From contig NZ_PIRF01000008.1 in the NCBI RefSeq assembly GCF_003049705.1, forward strand, positions 31,715-95,714: a DNA stretch of 64,000 bases, written 5' to 3'. Source of the DNA: Campylobacter concisus. GTDB lineage: Bacteria > Campylobacterota > Campylobacteria > Campylobacterales > Campylobacteraceae. The notes below the pieces were generated by a model. The model saw only the letters and a program-made list of their open reading frames with translations, had not been told where the DNA came from and did no database searches. Below, piece after piece: positions 45,386 to 54,378 of this stretch. Both the position numbers and the translations under genes were made by a program. Position 1 is the first letter of the stretch. Every line of letters starts with the position of its first letter.

Positions 45386-46584
45386 GTCTAGCTAAATTTC
45401 TTGATGGCAAACCACTTTACTATAAAGAGATTGACTACGGCAGGATCATTAGAGCGTATGCGACTATAAAAGAACATATAAAGCCATTTAAGATTATTCA
45501 CATAATAGGCACAAATGGTAAAGGAAGTACTGGACGCTTTTTGGCACAAATTTTAAGTCAAAATGGTGCAAAAGTAGGGCACTACACGAGCCCACATATA
45601 TTTAAATTTAATGAGCGATTTTGGCTAAATGGTGAGGTCGCTAGCGATGAAATTTTAGAAGCAGCTCATGAGCGTTTGCAGGCTCTTTTAAGCGACGAGT
45701 ACAAGATAAAAACGAGCTATTTTGAGTATATGACATTGCTTTCAGCTGTGCTTTTTGAGGGTTGCGACTACTTTGTCTGCGAAGCTGGTATGGGTGGTGT
45801 GCTTGATGCGACAAATGTTTTTGAAAAAGAGTTAAGCATTTTTACGCCTATCGGGCTCGATCACACGGCAGTTCTTGGAAATAGTTTAGAAGAAATTTCA
45901 CGCACGAAGTTTGAGGCTATGGGCACAAGAGCTATTTTAAATGACGAAATGAACGAGACAAGTATCGTTATAGTAAAAGAAATTTCAAGCGAGAAAAAGG
46001 CAGCTTTAAGCTTTCCAAGAGAAATCTTAACTGCTGAAAATTTAGATGAGATAGCAAGATACGCTCACAAATATAACTTGCCGGAATTTTTACGCTCAAA
46101 TTTAACTCTAGCCTACGCCTCTGCTAAAATTTTAGATAAAAGCATAGACATAAAAAAGCTTGGTGCTCTTACGCTTCGAGGCAGATGTGAAAAGATCGCC
46201 TCAAATTTATACGTAGATGTTGGTCACAACGAGCTTGGAGCAAAGGCTATTGCTAAGAAATTTAGCCAAGATGAGTTTGCCAGTAAGAAGCTTACTTTAG
46301 TCTATAATTCGTTCTTGGATAAAGATTTCAAGGCAGTTTTAGCAGCACTTAAGCCGGTTATTGATGACGTGCTACTATATCACTATCACTGTGAGGGTAG
46401 AGAGCTTGGTGGAGAACTTATAAGCAAGGCATTAAATGAGCTAGAAATTTCATATAAAGACTTTGAACTAAGCGATATGAACGACGTAAAAGAGGCTAGA
46501 AACGGCAAAATTTATCTAGCTTTTGGCTCATTTCATCTAGCCGAAGCCTTTTTAAAAGAGTACTATGCAAGCAAAGGTCTATGA
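45382..46584 (+). CDS. folC: Bifunctional folylpolyglutamate/dihydrofolate synthase
   Basis: FolC adds glutamate to folates and makes dihydrofolate. The 400-residue protein has the Mur-ligase-type ATP loop HIIGTNGKGSTGRFLAQIL, the CEAGMGGVLDATNVF segment, and the later YVDVGHNELGAKAI region. The length matches small FolC enzymes. It starts with ATGA overlapping the previous stop and overlaps mfd by 20 bases. Confidence 0.94.
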   Translation: MSLAKFLDGKPLYYKEIDYGRIIRAYATIKEHIKPFKIIHIIGTNGKGSTGRFLAQILSQNGAKVGHYTSPHIFKFNERFWLNGEVASDEILEAAHERLQALLSDEYKIKTSYFEYMTLLSAVLFEGCDYFVCEAGMGGVLDATNVFEKELSIFTPIGLDHTAVLGNSLEEISRTKFEAMGTRAILNDEMNETSIVIVKEISSEKKAALSFPREILTAENLDEIARYAHKYNLPEFLRSNLTLAYASAKILDKSIDIKKLGALTLRGRCEKIASNLYVDVGHNELGAKAIAKKFSQDEFASKKLTLVYNSFLDKDFKAVLAALKPVIDDVLLYHYHCEGRELGGELISKALNELEISYKDFELSDMNDVKEARNGKIYLAFGSFHLAEAFLKEYYASKGL

Positions 46585-49510
46585 GTATCTTTTAACACAC
46601 GCCCCACAAATTCTCATCTGTGAAGATGATAAGGAGGCAGCTCTTTGTGCGGATGCGGCCAGTTTTGCTGGCTTTAACGCTTTTAAATTACCTGATTTTA
46701 GAGCTAAAAAGGGCGATGATCTAAGAAGCTTTAACGAAGAGCTCTTTGAAATTTCATCCGTTCTTAGCAAATACTATAAATTTGATGGCAAAAAGATCAT
46801 CATAAGCCCATTTAGCACGCTTTTAAACCCACTTCCAACGCAAAAAAACCTAGAAAGCTCAACAATCAAGCTAAAAGATAATCTAAATTTAAACGAATTT
46901 GCCGACTTGCTCATACGATTTGGCTACGAGTGCGTTGATATCGTTGAGAGCGTTGGCGAGTTTAGCATTCGCGGCGAAGTGATCGACATTTATGGCGTAA
47001 ATATGGATGATCCTGTTAGGATTTTGCTTTTTGGTGATGAGGTTGAGAGTATAAGAAACTACAACACTGCCACGCAAATTAGCAATAAGACCGAGCTAGG
47101 CGAGGCCGAGATCGTTCCTTTTATCGCAAATTTAAGTAAAGATGAGTTTGAAAAGGTCAGCCAAAAGATCGAGGATATGCAAAGCGATGCCTTGGTAAGC
47201 GACCTAAATTCGCTTGGATTTTGGGCGATCGATAGCTTTAGTGACTATTTGAAATGTTTTGACTCAAAGCTTGTTAAAAAGATCGATTTTGGAATTTATG
47301 ATGTGTCTGAGGAGAAATTTAGGGGCATTGAAATTTTGCCTGAGCCAAAGTTTTATAAAGACCTAGAGGTCACTTTAAATTTTGACTTTTTTGAGCTAAA
47401 TAAAAGCAAAAATATAATCGTTCTTTCAAGAAATGAGGGGCTTTTTAAAGGCTATGAGCTTGATGTCTTTACAAATGTAAAGCTTGAAATTTCACCTCTT
47501 GTGGTAAATATAACCTCAAGTGATAAGATAGTCGTTTCTCTAAATAAATTTGAGAAAAAAAGGCGAGTTAAACGCTCAAGTCTCGTGGTAGACGAGCTAA
47601 AAGTAAATGACTACGTCGTGCATGAAGACTATGGTATAGGCAAATTTTTAGGTCTAGAAAAGATCAAGGTTTTGGGTGCTACGAAGGAATTTGTGGTCAT
47701 TGCTTATCAAAATGACGACAAGCTTCTTTTGCCAGTAGAGCATCTAAATCTAATCGATCGCTACATCGCACAAAATGGCTCTATGGCGGTGCTTGATCGC
47801 CTCGGCAAGGCAAATTTTGCCAAGATAAAAGAAAAGGTTAGAGAAAAACTCTTTGCGATCGCTTCAAAGATCGTAGCAATGGCGGCAAAAAGAGAGCTCG
47901 TGGCTGGTAAAATTTTGCAAAAAGAAGACATCTCTTATCTAAATTTTGTTCAAGACGCTGGCTTTTCATATACGAGTGATCAGCAAAAAGCGGTAAATGA
48001 TATAAGGGATGAGCTAAAAAGCGGAAAGGTCATGGATAGGCTGCTTAGCGGAGATGTTGGCTTTGGTAAGACTGAAGTTGCGATGAATGCTATATTTACC
48101 TGCATAAAATCAGGCTTTAGTGCATTTTTCTTTGTGCCAACGACACTTCTTAGCTCGCAGCACTACAAGACACTAAGCCAAAGATTTAGCAAATTTGGCA
48201 TAAAGGTCTTTAGGCTGGATCGCTTCTCAAGCGCTAAAGAAAAATCAAGCCTGCAAAAAGCGCTAAAAGAAAATGAGCCCATAGTTTGCGTGGGTACGCA
48301 TGCACTTCTTGGTGTAAAGGCTGAAAATTTAGGGCTTATAGTGGTTGATGAGGAGCATAAATTTGGCGTTAAGCAAAAAGAGCAGCTAAAAGAAATTTCT
48401 CAGCACTCACACATCTTAAGTATGAGCGCCACTCCTATACCAAGAAGCCTAAATATGGCGCTTAGCAAGATAAAAACATATAGTATTTTAGCCACTCCGC
48501 CAAGCTCAAGGCTTGATGTGAGAACAAGTGTGAAAGAGTGGGATGAAAAGGTCGTCAAAGAGGCGATCATGCGTGAGCTAAGACGTGGTGGACAGACTTT
48601 TTACATTCACAACCACATCGCAGACATAGAGCAAACAGCAAATGATCTAAGAAAAATTTTGCCAAAGCTTAGGATTTTGATACTTCACTCAAAGGTAAAT
48701 GCGAAAGTTACTGAAGATGAGATGATGAAATTTGAGCGAGGCGAATATGACTTATTACTTTGCACCAGCATCGTTGAAAGTGGCATCCACTTGCCAAATG
48801 CAAACACCATAATCGTAGAAAATGCCAATAAATTTGGAATGGCTGACCTGCACCAGCTGCGCGGACGCGTGGGTAGAAGCGACAAGCAGGCCTACTGCTA
48901 CTTTTTGGTGGAAGATAAAGATGCTATTAGTAAAGACGCACTAAAACGACTTGTGGCACTCGAGGGCAACTCATTTTTGGGCGCTGGCTCAGTGCTTGCC
49001 TATCACGACCTTGAAATAAGAGGTGGTGGTAACATCATCGGTGAAGCGCAAAGTGGCCACATCGAGGCTATCGGCTACTCGCTATATCTAAAGATGCTAG
49101 AAGATGAGATAAACAAGCTTCTTAATCAAGACTCCGCAAAGCTTGACAAGATCGATCTAAAGCTTAGTGTGAGTGCCTTTTTAAATCAAGAATTTATAAG
49201 AGAAGATAGGCTAAGGCTTGAAATTTACAGGCGTCTTAGCAAGTGTAAAGAGGTGAGTGAAGTCTATGAGATACAAAGCGAGCTTGAAGATAGATTTGGC
49301 AAGATAGATACATTTACAAAGCAGTTTTTAGACCTTATCATCATCAAAATTTTAGCTCTAAAAGCTGGCATAAAGACGATCTCAAACAGCGAACAAAATA
49401 TACTAATAACAAAAAATGATGACGAGAAGATCAGGCTAAAGTCACGTAGCAAGGACGATGACGATGTTTTGGCTGAAATTTTGGTCTATCTAAGAAAGGA
49501 TAAGAAGTGA
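46565..49510 (+). CDS. mfd: Transcription-repair coupling factor Mfd
   Basis: Mfd removes stalled RNA polymerase and recruits UvrA. The 981-residue protein is shorter than E. coli Mfd (1148), as is typical for this phylum. Visible parts are the UvrB-like N-terminal region, the RNA-polymerase-interacting domain (DYVVHEDYGIGKFLGLEKI), the helicase Walker A LSGDVGFGKTEVAM, the DEEH box VVDEEHKFGVKQKE and the translocation motif region LEIRGGGNIIGEAQSGHIE. It overlaps folC by 20 bases and the next gene by 4 bases (GTGA). Confidence 0.96.
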   Translation: MQAKVYEYLLTHAPQILICEDDKEAALCADAASFAGFNAFKLPDFRAKKGDDLRSFNEELFEISSVLSKYYKFDGKKIIISPFSTLLNPLPTQKNLESSTIKLKDNLNLNEFADLLIRFGYECVDIVESVGEFSIRGEVIDIYGVNMDDPVRILLFGDEVESIRNYNTATQISNKTELGEAEIVPFIANLSKDEFEKVSQKIEDMQSDALVSDLNSLGFWAIDSFSDYLKCFDSKLVKKIDFGIYDVSEEKFRGIEILPEPKFYKDLEVTLNFDFFELNKSKNIIVLSRNEGLFKGYELDVFTNVKLEISPLVVNITSSDKIVVSLNKFEKKRRVKRSSLVVDELKVNDYVVHEDYGIGKFLGLEKIKVLGATKEFVVIAYQNDDKLLLPVEHLNLIDRYIAQNGSMAVLDRLGKANFAKIKEKVREKLFAIASKIVAMAAKRELVAGKILQKEDISYLNFVQDAGFSYTSDQQKAVNDIRDELKSGKVMDRLLSGDVGFGKTEVAMNAIFTCIKSGFSAFFFVPTTLLSSQHYKTLSQRFSKFGIKVFRLDRFSSAKEKSSLQKALKENEPIVCVGTHALLGVKAENLGLIVVDEEHKFGVKQKEQLKEISQHSHILSMSATPIPRSLNMALSKIKTYSILATPPSSRLDVRTSVKEWDEKVVKEAIMRELRRGGQTFYIHNHIADIEQTANDLRKILPKLRILILHSKVNAKVTEDEMMKFERGEYDLLLCTSIVESGIHLPNANTIIVENANKFGMADLHQLRGRVGRSDKQAYCYFLVEDKDAISKDALKRLVALEGNSFLGAGSVLAYHDLEIRGGGNIIGEAQSGHIEAIGYSLYLKMLEDEINKLLNQDSAKLDKIDLKLSVSAFLNQEFIREDRLRLEIYRRLSKCKEVSEVYEIQSELEDRFGKIDTFTKQFLDLIIIKILALKAGIKTISNSEQNILITKNDDEKIRLKSRSKDDDDVLAEILVYLRKDKK

Positions 49511-50271
49511 TAGATTGGGGCGTGAAGTATGCAGCGATATATAGAAGCACAAAAGGCATGCTAAAACCAGTTGATGATATTGATTTTGTAGATATTGACT
49601 CACTTTATGGGCTGGAAAAACAAAAAGAAATTTTACTAAAAAATACTCTAAATTTTATAGAAGGTAAGGATGCAAATCACGTGCTTCTTTGGGGTGAGAG
49701 AGGATGTGGCAAGTCAAGTCTCGTAAGGGCTGTTTTTACTAAATTTTATAAAACCGGACTTCGCATAATCGAGCTTGGCTGCGAAGATCTAAAATACCTT
49801 GGCGACATCATCGACGAGATTAGAAAAAGTGAGTTTAAATTTATCATTTTTTGCGATGATCTAAGCTTTGAAAATGGCAGTAATGAGTATAAATTCCTAA
49901 AACCTATAATGGACGGCTCTATCCAAAAGCCACCTAAAAACGTACTTTTATACGCTACGTCAAATCGTCGCCACCTAATAAGCGAGTTTAAAAGCGAAAA
50001 TGAAAACTCGCAGTTAATGGACGGAGAGATACATTACAGCGACGCAACTCAGGAGAAAATTTCTCTTTCAGATCGCTTTGGCCTTTGGATCAGCTTTTAT
50101 CAAGGCAACTACGATGAGTACCTAAAAATGGTTGATTTTTACTTTAAAGACTATAAAGGCAATAAAGACGAGCTTCACACACTTGCTAAAAATTTCGCAA
50201 CACTCAGAGCCAGCAGAAGTGGCAGAACAGCAAAGCAGTTTTATCTTACTTTTAAAGAAAATTTAAAATGA
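49507..50271 (+). CDS. DUF815-type AAA+ ATPase
   Basis: The 254-residue protein is a small AAA+ ATPase. It has Walker A LLWGERGCGKSSLVRAVF and Walker B-like FKFIIFCDDLSFE, then YATSNRRHLISEF, the usual DUF815 pattern. The start is the GTG at 49507, which forms a GTGA overlap with the mfd stop. The DUF815 family lacks a firm role; the neighbouring DNA repair genes suggest, but do not prove, a nucleic-acid-linked task. The gene overlaps the next one by 4 bases. Confidence 0.85.
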   Translation: MIDWGVKYAAIYRSTKGMLKPVDDIDFVDIDSLYGLEKQKEILLKNTLNFIEGKDANHVLLWGERGCGKSSLVRAVFTKFYKTGLRIIELGCEDLKYLGDIIDEIRKSEFKFIIFCDDLSFENGSNEYKFLKPIMDGSIQKPPKNVLLYATSNRRHLISEFKSENENSQLMDGEIHYSDATQEKISLSDRFGLWISFYQGNYDEYLKMVDFYFKDYKGNKDELHTLAKNFATLRASRSGRTAKQFYLTFKENLK

Positions 50272-50936
50272 CTTCAACCGATCTATTTTTAACCTTGTTT
50301 AATCACAAAAACAAAAATTTAGACGAGTTAAAATGGCCAGATGAGGGTACTTTTGGGGTCATTTTAGGTGCTATTTTAGTGCAAAATACCAACTGGAAAA
50401 ACGTAGAAAAAGCGCTAGATAATCTAAAAAAAGCAAACAAAGATAGCCTACAAGGCATTTGCGAGCTTGAAAACAGCGAGCTTGCTACGCTTATAAAGCC
50501 AAGTGGCTTTTATAACACAAAGGCTAAACGGCTAAAGACGCTTTGCCAAGCCATAAGAAACGAGTTTGACGACTTTGAAAATTTCAAAGAAAATGTAAGT
50601 CGTGAGTGGCTCATAAGCGTAAAAGGTGTTGGAGCCGAGACTTGTGATGCAATACTTGCTTATGCTTGCGGTAAGCCATATATGGTTGTTGATGCTTATG
50701 CGCTTAGGATAATGGCATATTTTGACTATATTTTTGAGAGCTACGATGAGGCGGCTGAGTGGTTTAGCTCGCTTGATTATGATGAAATTTATAAAATTCT
50801 TGATAGCGAGAAATTTGATGAGATTGAAATTTTAAAACTCTATCACGCTCTTATTTTGGAGTTTTGCAAGGAAAATTTCAAAGGTAAAATCTTAAGCCAA
50901 AATGGTCAAAAAATATTAAGCAGCATTAAAAATTAA
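50268..50936 (+). CDS. MagIII-like 3-methyladenine DNA glycosylase
   Basis: The 222-residue protein belongs to the HhH-GPD superfamily of base excision glycosylases. The hairpin-helix-hairpin is VKGVGAETCDAI at about 118-129 and the catalytic aspartate is Asp142 in MVVDAYALRI. At the position of the endonuclease III lyase lysine (GVGRKTA) this protein has glutamate (GVGAETC), and the C-terminal iron-sulfur cysteines are missing. That matches MagIII, a monofunctional alkyl-base glycosylase of Helicobacter, rather than Nth. It is the last gene of the yajC operon and overlaps the DUF815 gene by 4 bases. Confidence 0.82.
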   Translation: MTSTDLFLTLFNHKNKNLDELKWPDEGTFGVILGAILVQNTNWKNVEKALDNLKKANKDSLQGICELENSELATLIKPSGFYNTKAKRLKTLCQAIRNEFDDFENFKENVSREWLISVKGVGAETCDAILAYACGKPYMVVDAYALRIMAYFDYIFESYDEAAEWFSSLDYDEIYKILDSEKFDEIEILKLYHALILEFCKENFKGKILSQNGQKILSSIKN

Positions 50937-51054
50937 ACTACTAATATGTAACAACTATTTATAAATTTGCCAAATATCGGGGCTTTTTATAGTCTATTTT
51001 AAAATTCTGTGCTAAATTTACACAAAATTTATCTTATTTAGTTTAGGAGGAGTG

Positions 51055-51960
51055 ATGATTTACGATAACATCGTTAAAACGATTGGTAATACACCTATTG
51101 TAAAGATAAAAACAGGTGCTGATGAAGCCGAAATTTACGTAAAACTAGAGTTTTTTAACCCAGGTGGCTCTGTAAAAGATAGGATTGCATTTAATATGAT
51201 AACTAAGATGCTAGCTGACGGTACGCTAAAACATGGTGATACTATCGTTGAGCCAACGAGCGGAAATACTGGCATTGGTGTAGCGATGTGCGGTGCTGCA
51301 CTTGGCTTTAAAGTGATACTTTGCATGCCAGAGAGCATGAGTATCGAAAGACGCAAAATAGTAGCTGCTTATGGCGCACAACTTGAGCTTACTCCAGCGT
51401 CTGGTGGTATGAAAGCAGCGATCGCAAGAGCTACAGAGCTAGCAGCTCAGCCAAATCACGTAATGCTAAGCCAGTTTGAAAACAAGTATAACCCACAAGC
51501 TCACGAGCTAACAACAGCAGCTGAAATTGTGGCTGATTTTAGCAAGCTTGATGCATTTGTAGCTGGCGTTGGCACAGGTGGTACAATAAGTGGTGTAGCA
51601 AAAATTTTAAAAGAAAAAGGCTATGATACTAAGATCATCGCAGTAGAGCCTGAAGCATCGCCGGTTTTAAGTGGTGGCAACCCAGGACCGCATAAAATTC
51701 AAGGCATTGGAGCCGGATTTTTACCAAATACTATGAATATGAGCTTAGTTAGCGAGGTAGAAAAAGTAAGCAACGATGACGCACTAAACGCAGCTAGAGC
51801 AATTGCAAAAAGTGATGGACTCATGATAGGTATAAGCGGTGGTGCTGCTTACGTGGCTGCAAAAAGAGTAGCTAAAAGACTTGGCGCTGGCAAAAAAGTA
51901 CTTTTCATAGCTCCAGATAATGGTGAAAGATACTTAAGCACAGAGCTTTACGGAGCATAA
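51055..51960 (+). CDS. cysK: Cysteine synthase A (O-acetylserine sulfhydrylase)
   Basis: CysK makes cysteine from O-acetylserine and sulfide. The 301-residue PLP enzyme has the cofactor lysine at 41 in [11 protein letters not shown], the [17 protein letters not shown] loop and the PLP-phosphate-binding [13 protein letters not shown] motif. I choose the ATG at 51055; a GTG one codon earlier is possible since GGAGG lies at 51046-51050. It is followed 4 bases later by cysE, whose product uses its C-terminal tail to bind this enzyme. Confidence 0.95.
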   Translation: MIYDNIVKTIGNTPIVKIKTGADEAEIYVKLEFFNPGGSVKDRIAFNMITKMLADGTLKHGDTIVEPTSGNTGIGVAMCGAALGFKVILCMPESMSIERRKIVAAYGAQLELTPASGGMKAAIARATELAAQPNHVMLSQFENKYNPQAHELTTAAEIVADFSKLDAFVAGVGTGGTISGVAKILKEKGYDTKIIAVEPEASPVLSGGNPGPHKIQGIGAGFLPNTMNMSLVSEVEKVSNDDALNAARAIAKSDGLMIGISGGAAYVAAKRVAKRLGAGKKVLFIAPDNGERYLSTELYGA

Positions 51961-51964
51961 AAAT

Positions 51965-52516
51965 ATGCGGGAGAGTCTAAAGGAGCTAGTTCAAACTGTT
52001 CGTGAAAAAGACCCATCTGTACATAAGTGTTGCTTTTTGGCAATACTTATAAACACTCCTGGTATTCATGCGGTTTTGTTTCATAAAATTTCTCATTTTT
52101 TATATAAAAAAGAGCATTTTTTTCTAGCTAGACTCATCTCACAAATTGCAAGATTTTTAACAGGCATCGAGATCCATCCTGGAGCAAAGATCGGCAGGAG
52201 ATTTTTCATAGATCATGGTATGGGTGTGGTTATCGGTGAGACAGCTGAGATAGGTGATGATGTAATGATGTATCATCAAGTAACACTTGGAGGTACTGGA
52301 AAAGAGTGTGGCAAAAGGCATCCGACTGTAAAAAATGGCGTGACTATCGCAGCTGGCTCAAAGATACTAGGTGCGATAACTATTGGTGAAAATGCAAAGA
52401 TCGGAGCAAACTCGGTTGTGCTAAAGAATGTTCCTGCAAATGCAACCGTTGTTGGTATACCAGCAAGGGTTGTCCGAGTAAACGGCACAAAATTTGAACC
52501 AGAGTTTATTATCTAA
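51965..52516 (+). CDS. cysE: Serine O-acetyltransferase
   Basis: CysE makes O-acetylserine, the substrate of CysK. The 183-residue protein has an alpha-helical N-terminus followed by a left-handed beta helix of hexapeptide repeats, including [35 protein letters not shown]. The active-site His and Asp lie in FIDHG, and the acetyl-CoA-binding HPTVKNGV segment is visible. It is shorter than E. coli CysE. The last residue is isoleucine (EFII), the residue that inserts into CysK to form the cysteine synthase complex, so the two adjacent enzymes probably bind each other. Confidence 0.93.
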   Translation: MRESLKELVQTVREKDPSVHKCCFLAILINTPGIHAVLFHKISHFLYKKEHFFLARLISQIARFLTGIEIHPGAKIGRRFFIDHGMGVVIGETAEIGDDVMMYHQVTLGGTGKECGKRHPTVKNGVTIAAGSKILGAITIGENAKIGANSVVLKNVPANATVVGIPARVVRVNGTKFEPEFII

Positions 52517-52541
52517 TCTCAAAGATTGGATAAATTTATTT

Positions 52542-52742
52542 TTACTTTTTATGCTTTAAAATTTGAGCATAAATTTCGTCTTTTAGTTTTAATTTCTCTT
52601 TCTTTAAATTATCAATTTCAGATGGTTTTGCTAGGTTGTCGTCTATTTTTTTATTTAGCTCATCATGTTTTTTGCAAAGAGTAGCAAAACGAGCATCGGT
52701 TTTCTTTAGCTCATTTATAAGGTCTGTATATTCATGTAACAT
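52542..52742 (-). CDS. Small DUF465 (YdcH-like) protein
   Basis: The 66-residue protein begins MLHEYTDLINELKKTDARF and continues with a coiled-coil (CKKHDELNKKIDDNL, then KEKLKLKDEIYAQILKHKK), the pattern of the widespread DUF465/YdcH family. The function is unknown. It has a GGAG-type ribosome binding site upstream on the minus strand. It lies downstream of the potassium-channel-like gene and is convergent with cysE. Confidence 0.85.
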   Translation of the reverse strand: MLHEYTDLINELKKTDARFATLCKKHDELNKKIDDNLAKPSEIDNLKKEKLKLKDEIYAQILKHKK

Positions 52743-52858
52743 ATCGGCTCCTATAAAAATTTGAGAAATTTTATCAAGACTTTGTAAATGCTTGGATATA
52801 AAATAAGCACCAAGTCATTGCTTAAATTTTTAAAAAAAGGCAAGTAGAAAAAATTATT

Positions 52859-53989
52859 TTATACGTATTTGAATTCTTCAGGTTTATGTTTGCTTTTTAC
52901 AACGCGCTTGGTTAGACGTATTCCATCAACGGTACCGATAACTAAAAGCTTTGATCCTGTCCCCACTAATGTATCGCCATTTGGCATTGGTACAAAATTA
53001 TTATTTATATCTCTAATGCCTACTATGTCTGCATTTGTTATGTTTCGTAGATGAGTTTCTTTTAATCTTTTAAATCTTATCCAAGAGTAATCAGGAACAA
53101 GAATTTCTTCTATATCGATAGGTGAATTTTTTGTATACAAAAACTGCTCTAATAAATTTTCCATGTCCGGCCTTACGCTCATGGCACTTAACCGCTGCGC
53201 GACTAAGCGAGATGGACTTACCACATTGTCAGCGCCTAATTTTTTTAATCTTTGCGTATCGTCTTCTGTCTCTGCATTTGTTATGATATGATAAGGTTTT
53301 CTGCGACCTATCTCTTTTTCATAAAGTCTTACAGATGCTATAAGGGCGATGTTATCAGCAATATTTGAGCTAAGAGTTATAAGTCCTTTTGCGCTTGATA
53401 GATGTGTCTTTAAAAAGGCAATTTGTGTATGTGGCTGAGCTTTTATGAAATATGGATATTTATAAATTTGAGCTAGCTCTGCGATATCTTCTCTATCATC
53501 GACCACTACAAAAGGTATATGATTTTCGCGAAATTGAGCACTAAGTTCGATTGTGTATAGATTGTGATAACAAATAACGAAGTGATTTTTTAGTCTTGCG
53601 ATCCTATAAAGCATGCGTCGTTCCTTTAAAATGCTAATTAATGTGCCTCTTTTTAAAACCTCAACCACAATACCGATCGATAGTGTAAATATAATAAAAC
53701 CAATAAGTATAAACGTGATAGTAAAAATTCTGCCCTTTGGAGTTATTGGAGCAACTTCGGTAAAACCAACTGTTGTAAAAGTCATGCCAGCTTGGTAAAA
53801 GGCATCTATTAGTGAGAAATTATCTATTAAGACATAACCTAATGTTCCAAAAAGTAACAGTAATACGACTGAAATTAGTGGAAATCTAAAAGGTTTTAAT
53901 TGTTCGTAAAGCTCAGTATCTAGGCTTATTTCTGGTTTTGTAGGGTTTGACCAGTTGAGGAATTTTAAAAGTCTTGAGAGAAAAGACAT
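52859..53989 (-). CDS. Potassium-channel-like protein with a degenerate RCK domain
   Basis: The 376-residue protein has two membrane spans (about 36-56 and 87-110) around a pore loop with the filter TTVGF at 72-76, which is a variant of the potassium filter TVGYG. The cytoplasmic RCK/TrkA-N domain follows. Its Rossmann strand reads HFVICYHNLYTIELS, so the expected nucleotide-binding GxGxxG at about 141-146 is YHNLYT. The C-terminal RCK part (LVGTGSKLLVIGTVDGIRL) is normal. The protein may be a channel whose gating does not use a nucleotide. It precedes rpmB by 23 bases on the plus-strand map and is transcribed with it. Confidence 0.85.
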   Translation of the reverse strand: MSFLSRLLKFLNWSNPTKPEISLDTELYEQLKPFRFPLISVVLLLLFGTLGYVLIDNFSLIDAFYQAGMTFTTVGFTEVAPITPKGRIFTITFILIGFIIFTLSIGIVVEVLKRGTLISILKERRMLYRIARLKNHFVICYHNLYTIELSAQFRENHIPFVVVDDREDIAELAQIYKYPYFIKAQPHTQIAFLKTHLSSAKGLITLSSNIADNIALIASVRLYEKEIGRRKPYHIITNAETEDDTQRLKKLGADNVVSPSRLVAQRLSAMSVRPDMENLLEQFLYTKNSPIDIEEILVPDYSWIRFKRLKETHLRNITNADIVGIRDINNNFVPMPNGDTLVGTGSKLLVIGTVDGIRLTKRVVKSKHKPEEFKYV

Positions 53990-54012
53990 AAATTCCTCTT
54001 CATTTTATATTC

Positions 54013-54204
54013 TTAGTTTGATTGTTTCTTCATCGTTCTTAGAGTAGAAGCAGCAACTTTTATCTTTCTTGTAGTACCATCTTCTAGTGTAACGCGAATC
54101 GTTCTAAGATTTGGCAAGAATCTTCTTTTAGTTTTATTGTTAGCGTGGCTCACATTGTTGCCTATCATCGGTCCTTTGCCTGTTATCGCACATCTTTTTG
54201 ACAT
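54013..54204 (-). CDS. rpmB: 50S ribosomal protein L28
   Basis: L28 is a small ribosomal protein of the large subunit. The 63-residue product starts [29 protein letters not shown] and continues [29 protein letters not shown], matching the family exactly in length and pattern. It heads the minus-strand pair with the channel gene, and is divergent from the HDOD gene. Confidence 0.96.
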   Translation of the reverse strand: MSKRCAITGKGPMIGNNVSHANNKTKRRFLPNLRTIRVTLEDGTTRKIKVAASTLRTMKKQSN

Positions 54205-54272
54205 TTTTTTTCCTTATAAACAAAAATTTCTGCTGATTTTATCTAAAACAAACAAAAGTAATGCTTAAATAG

Positions 54273-54290
54273 ATTCTTTTTTAAAAGAAT
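54273..54290. repeat. Short palindrome in the rpmB/HDOD divergent gap
   Basis: ATTCTTTT and AAAAGAAT surround TT (54273-54290). It lies in the 174-base gap between divergent genes, which also contains TATAAATTATAAAT near 54331-54344, a likely -10 region for the HDOD gene. A regulator site is possible; AT-rich chance is also possible. Confidence 0.25.
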
Positions 54291-54378
54291 TGATTTTTAT
54301 TAATAATCTAGATAAAATAACGCCTTTGTCTATAAATTATAAATAGCAAAAATATTTAGAAATCTTGAGTGATACAAA

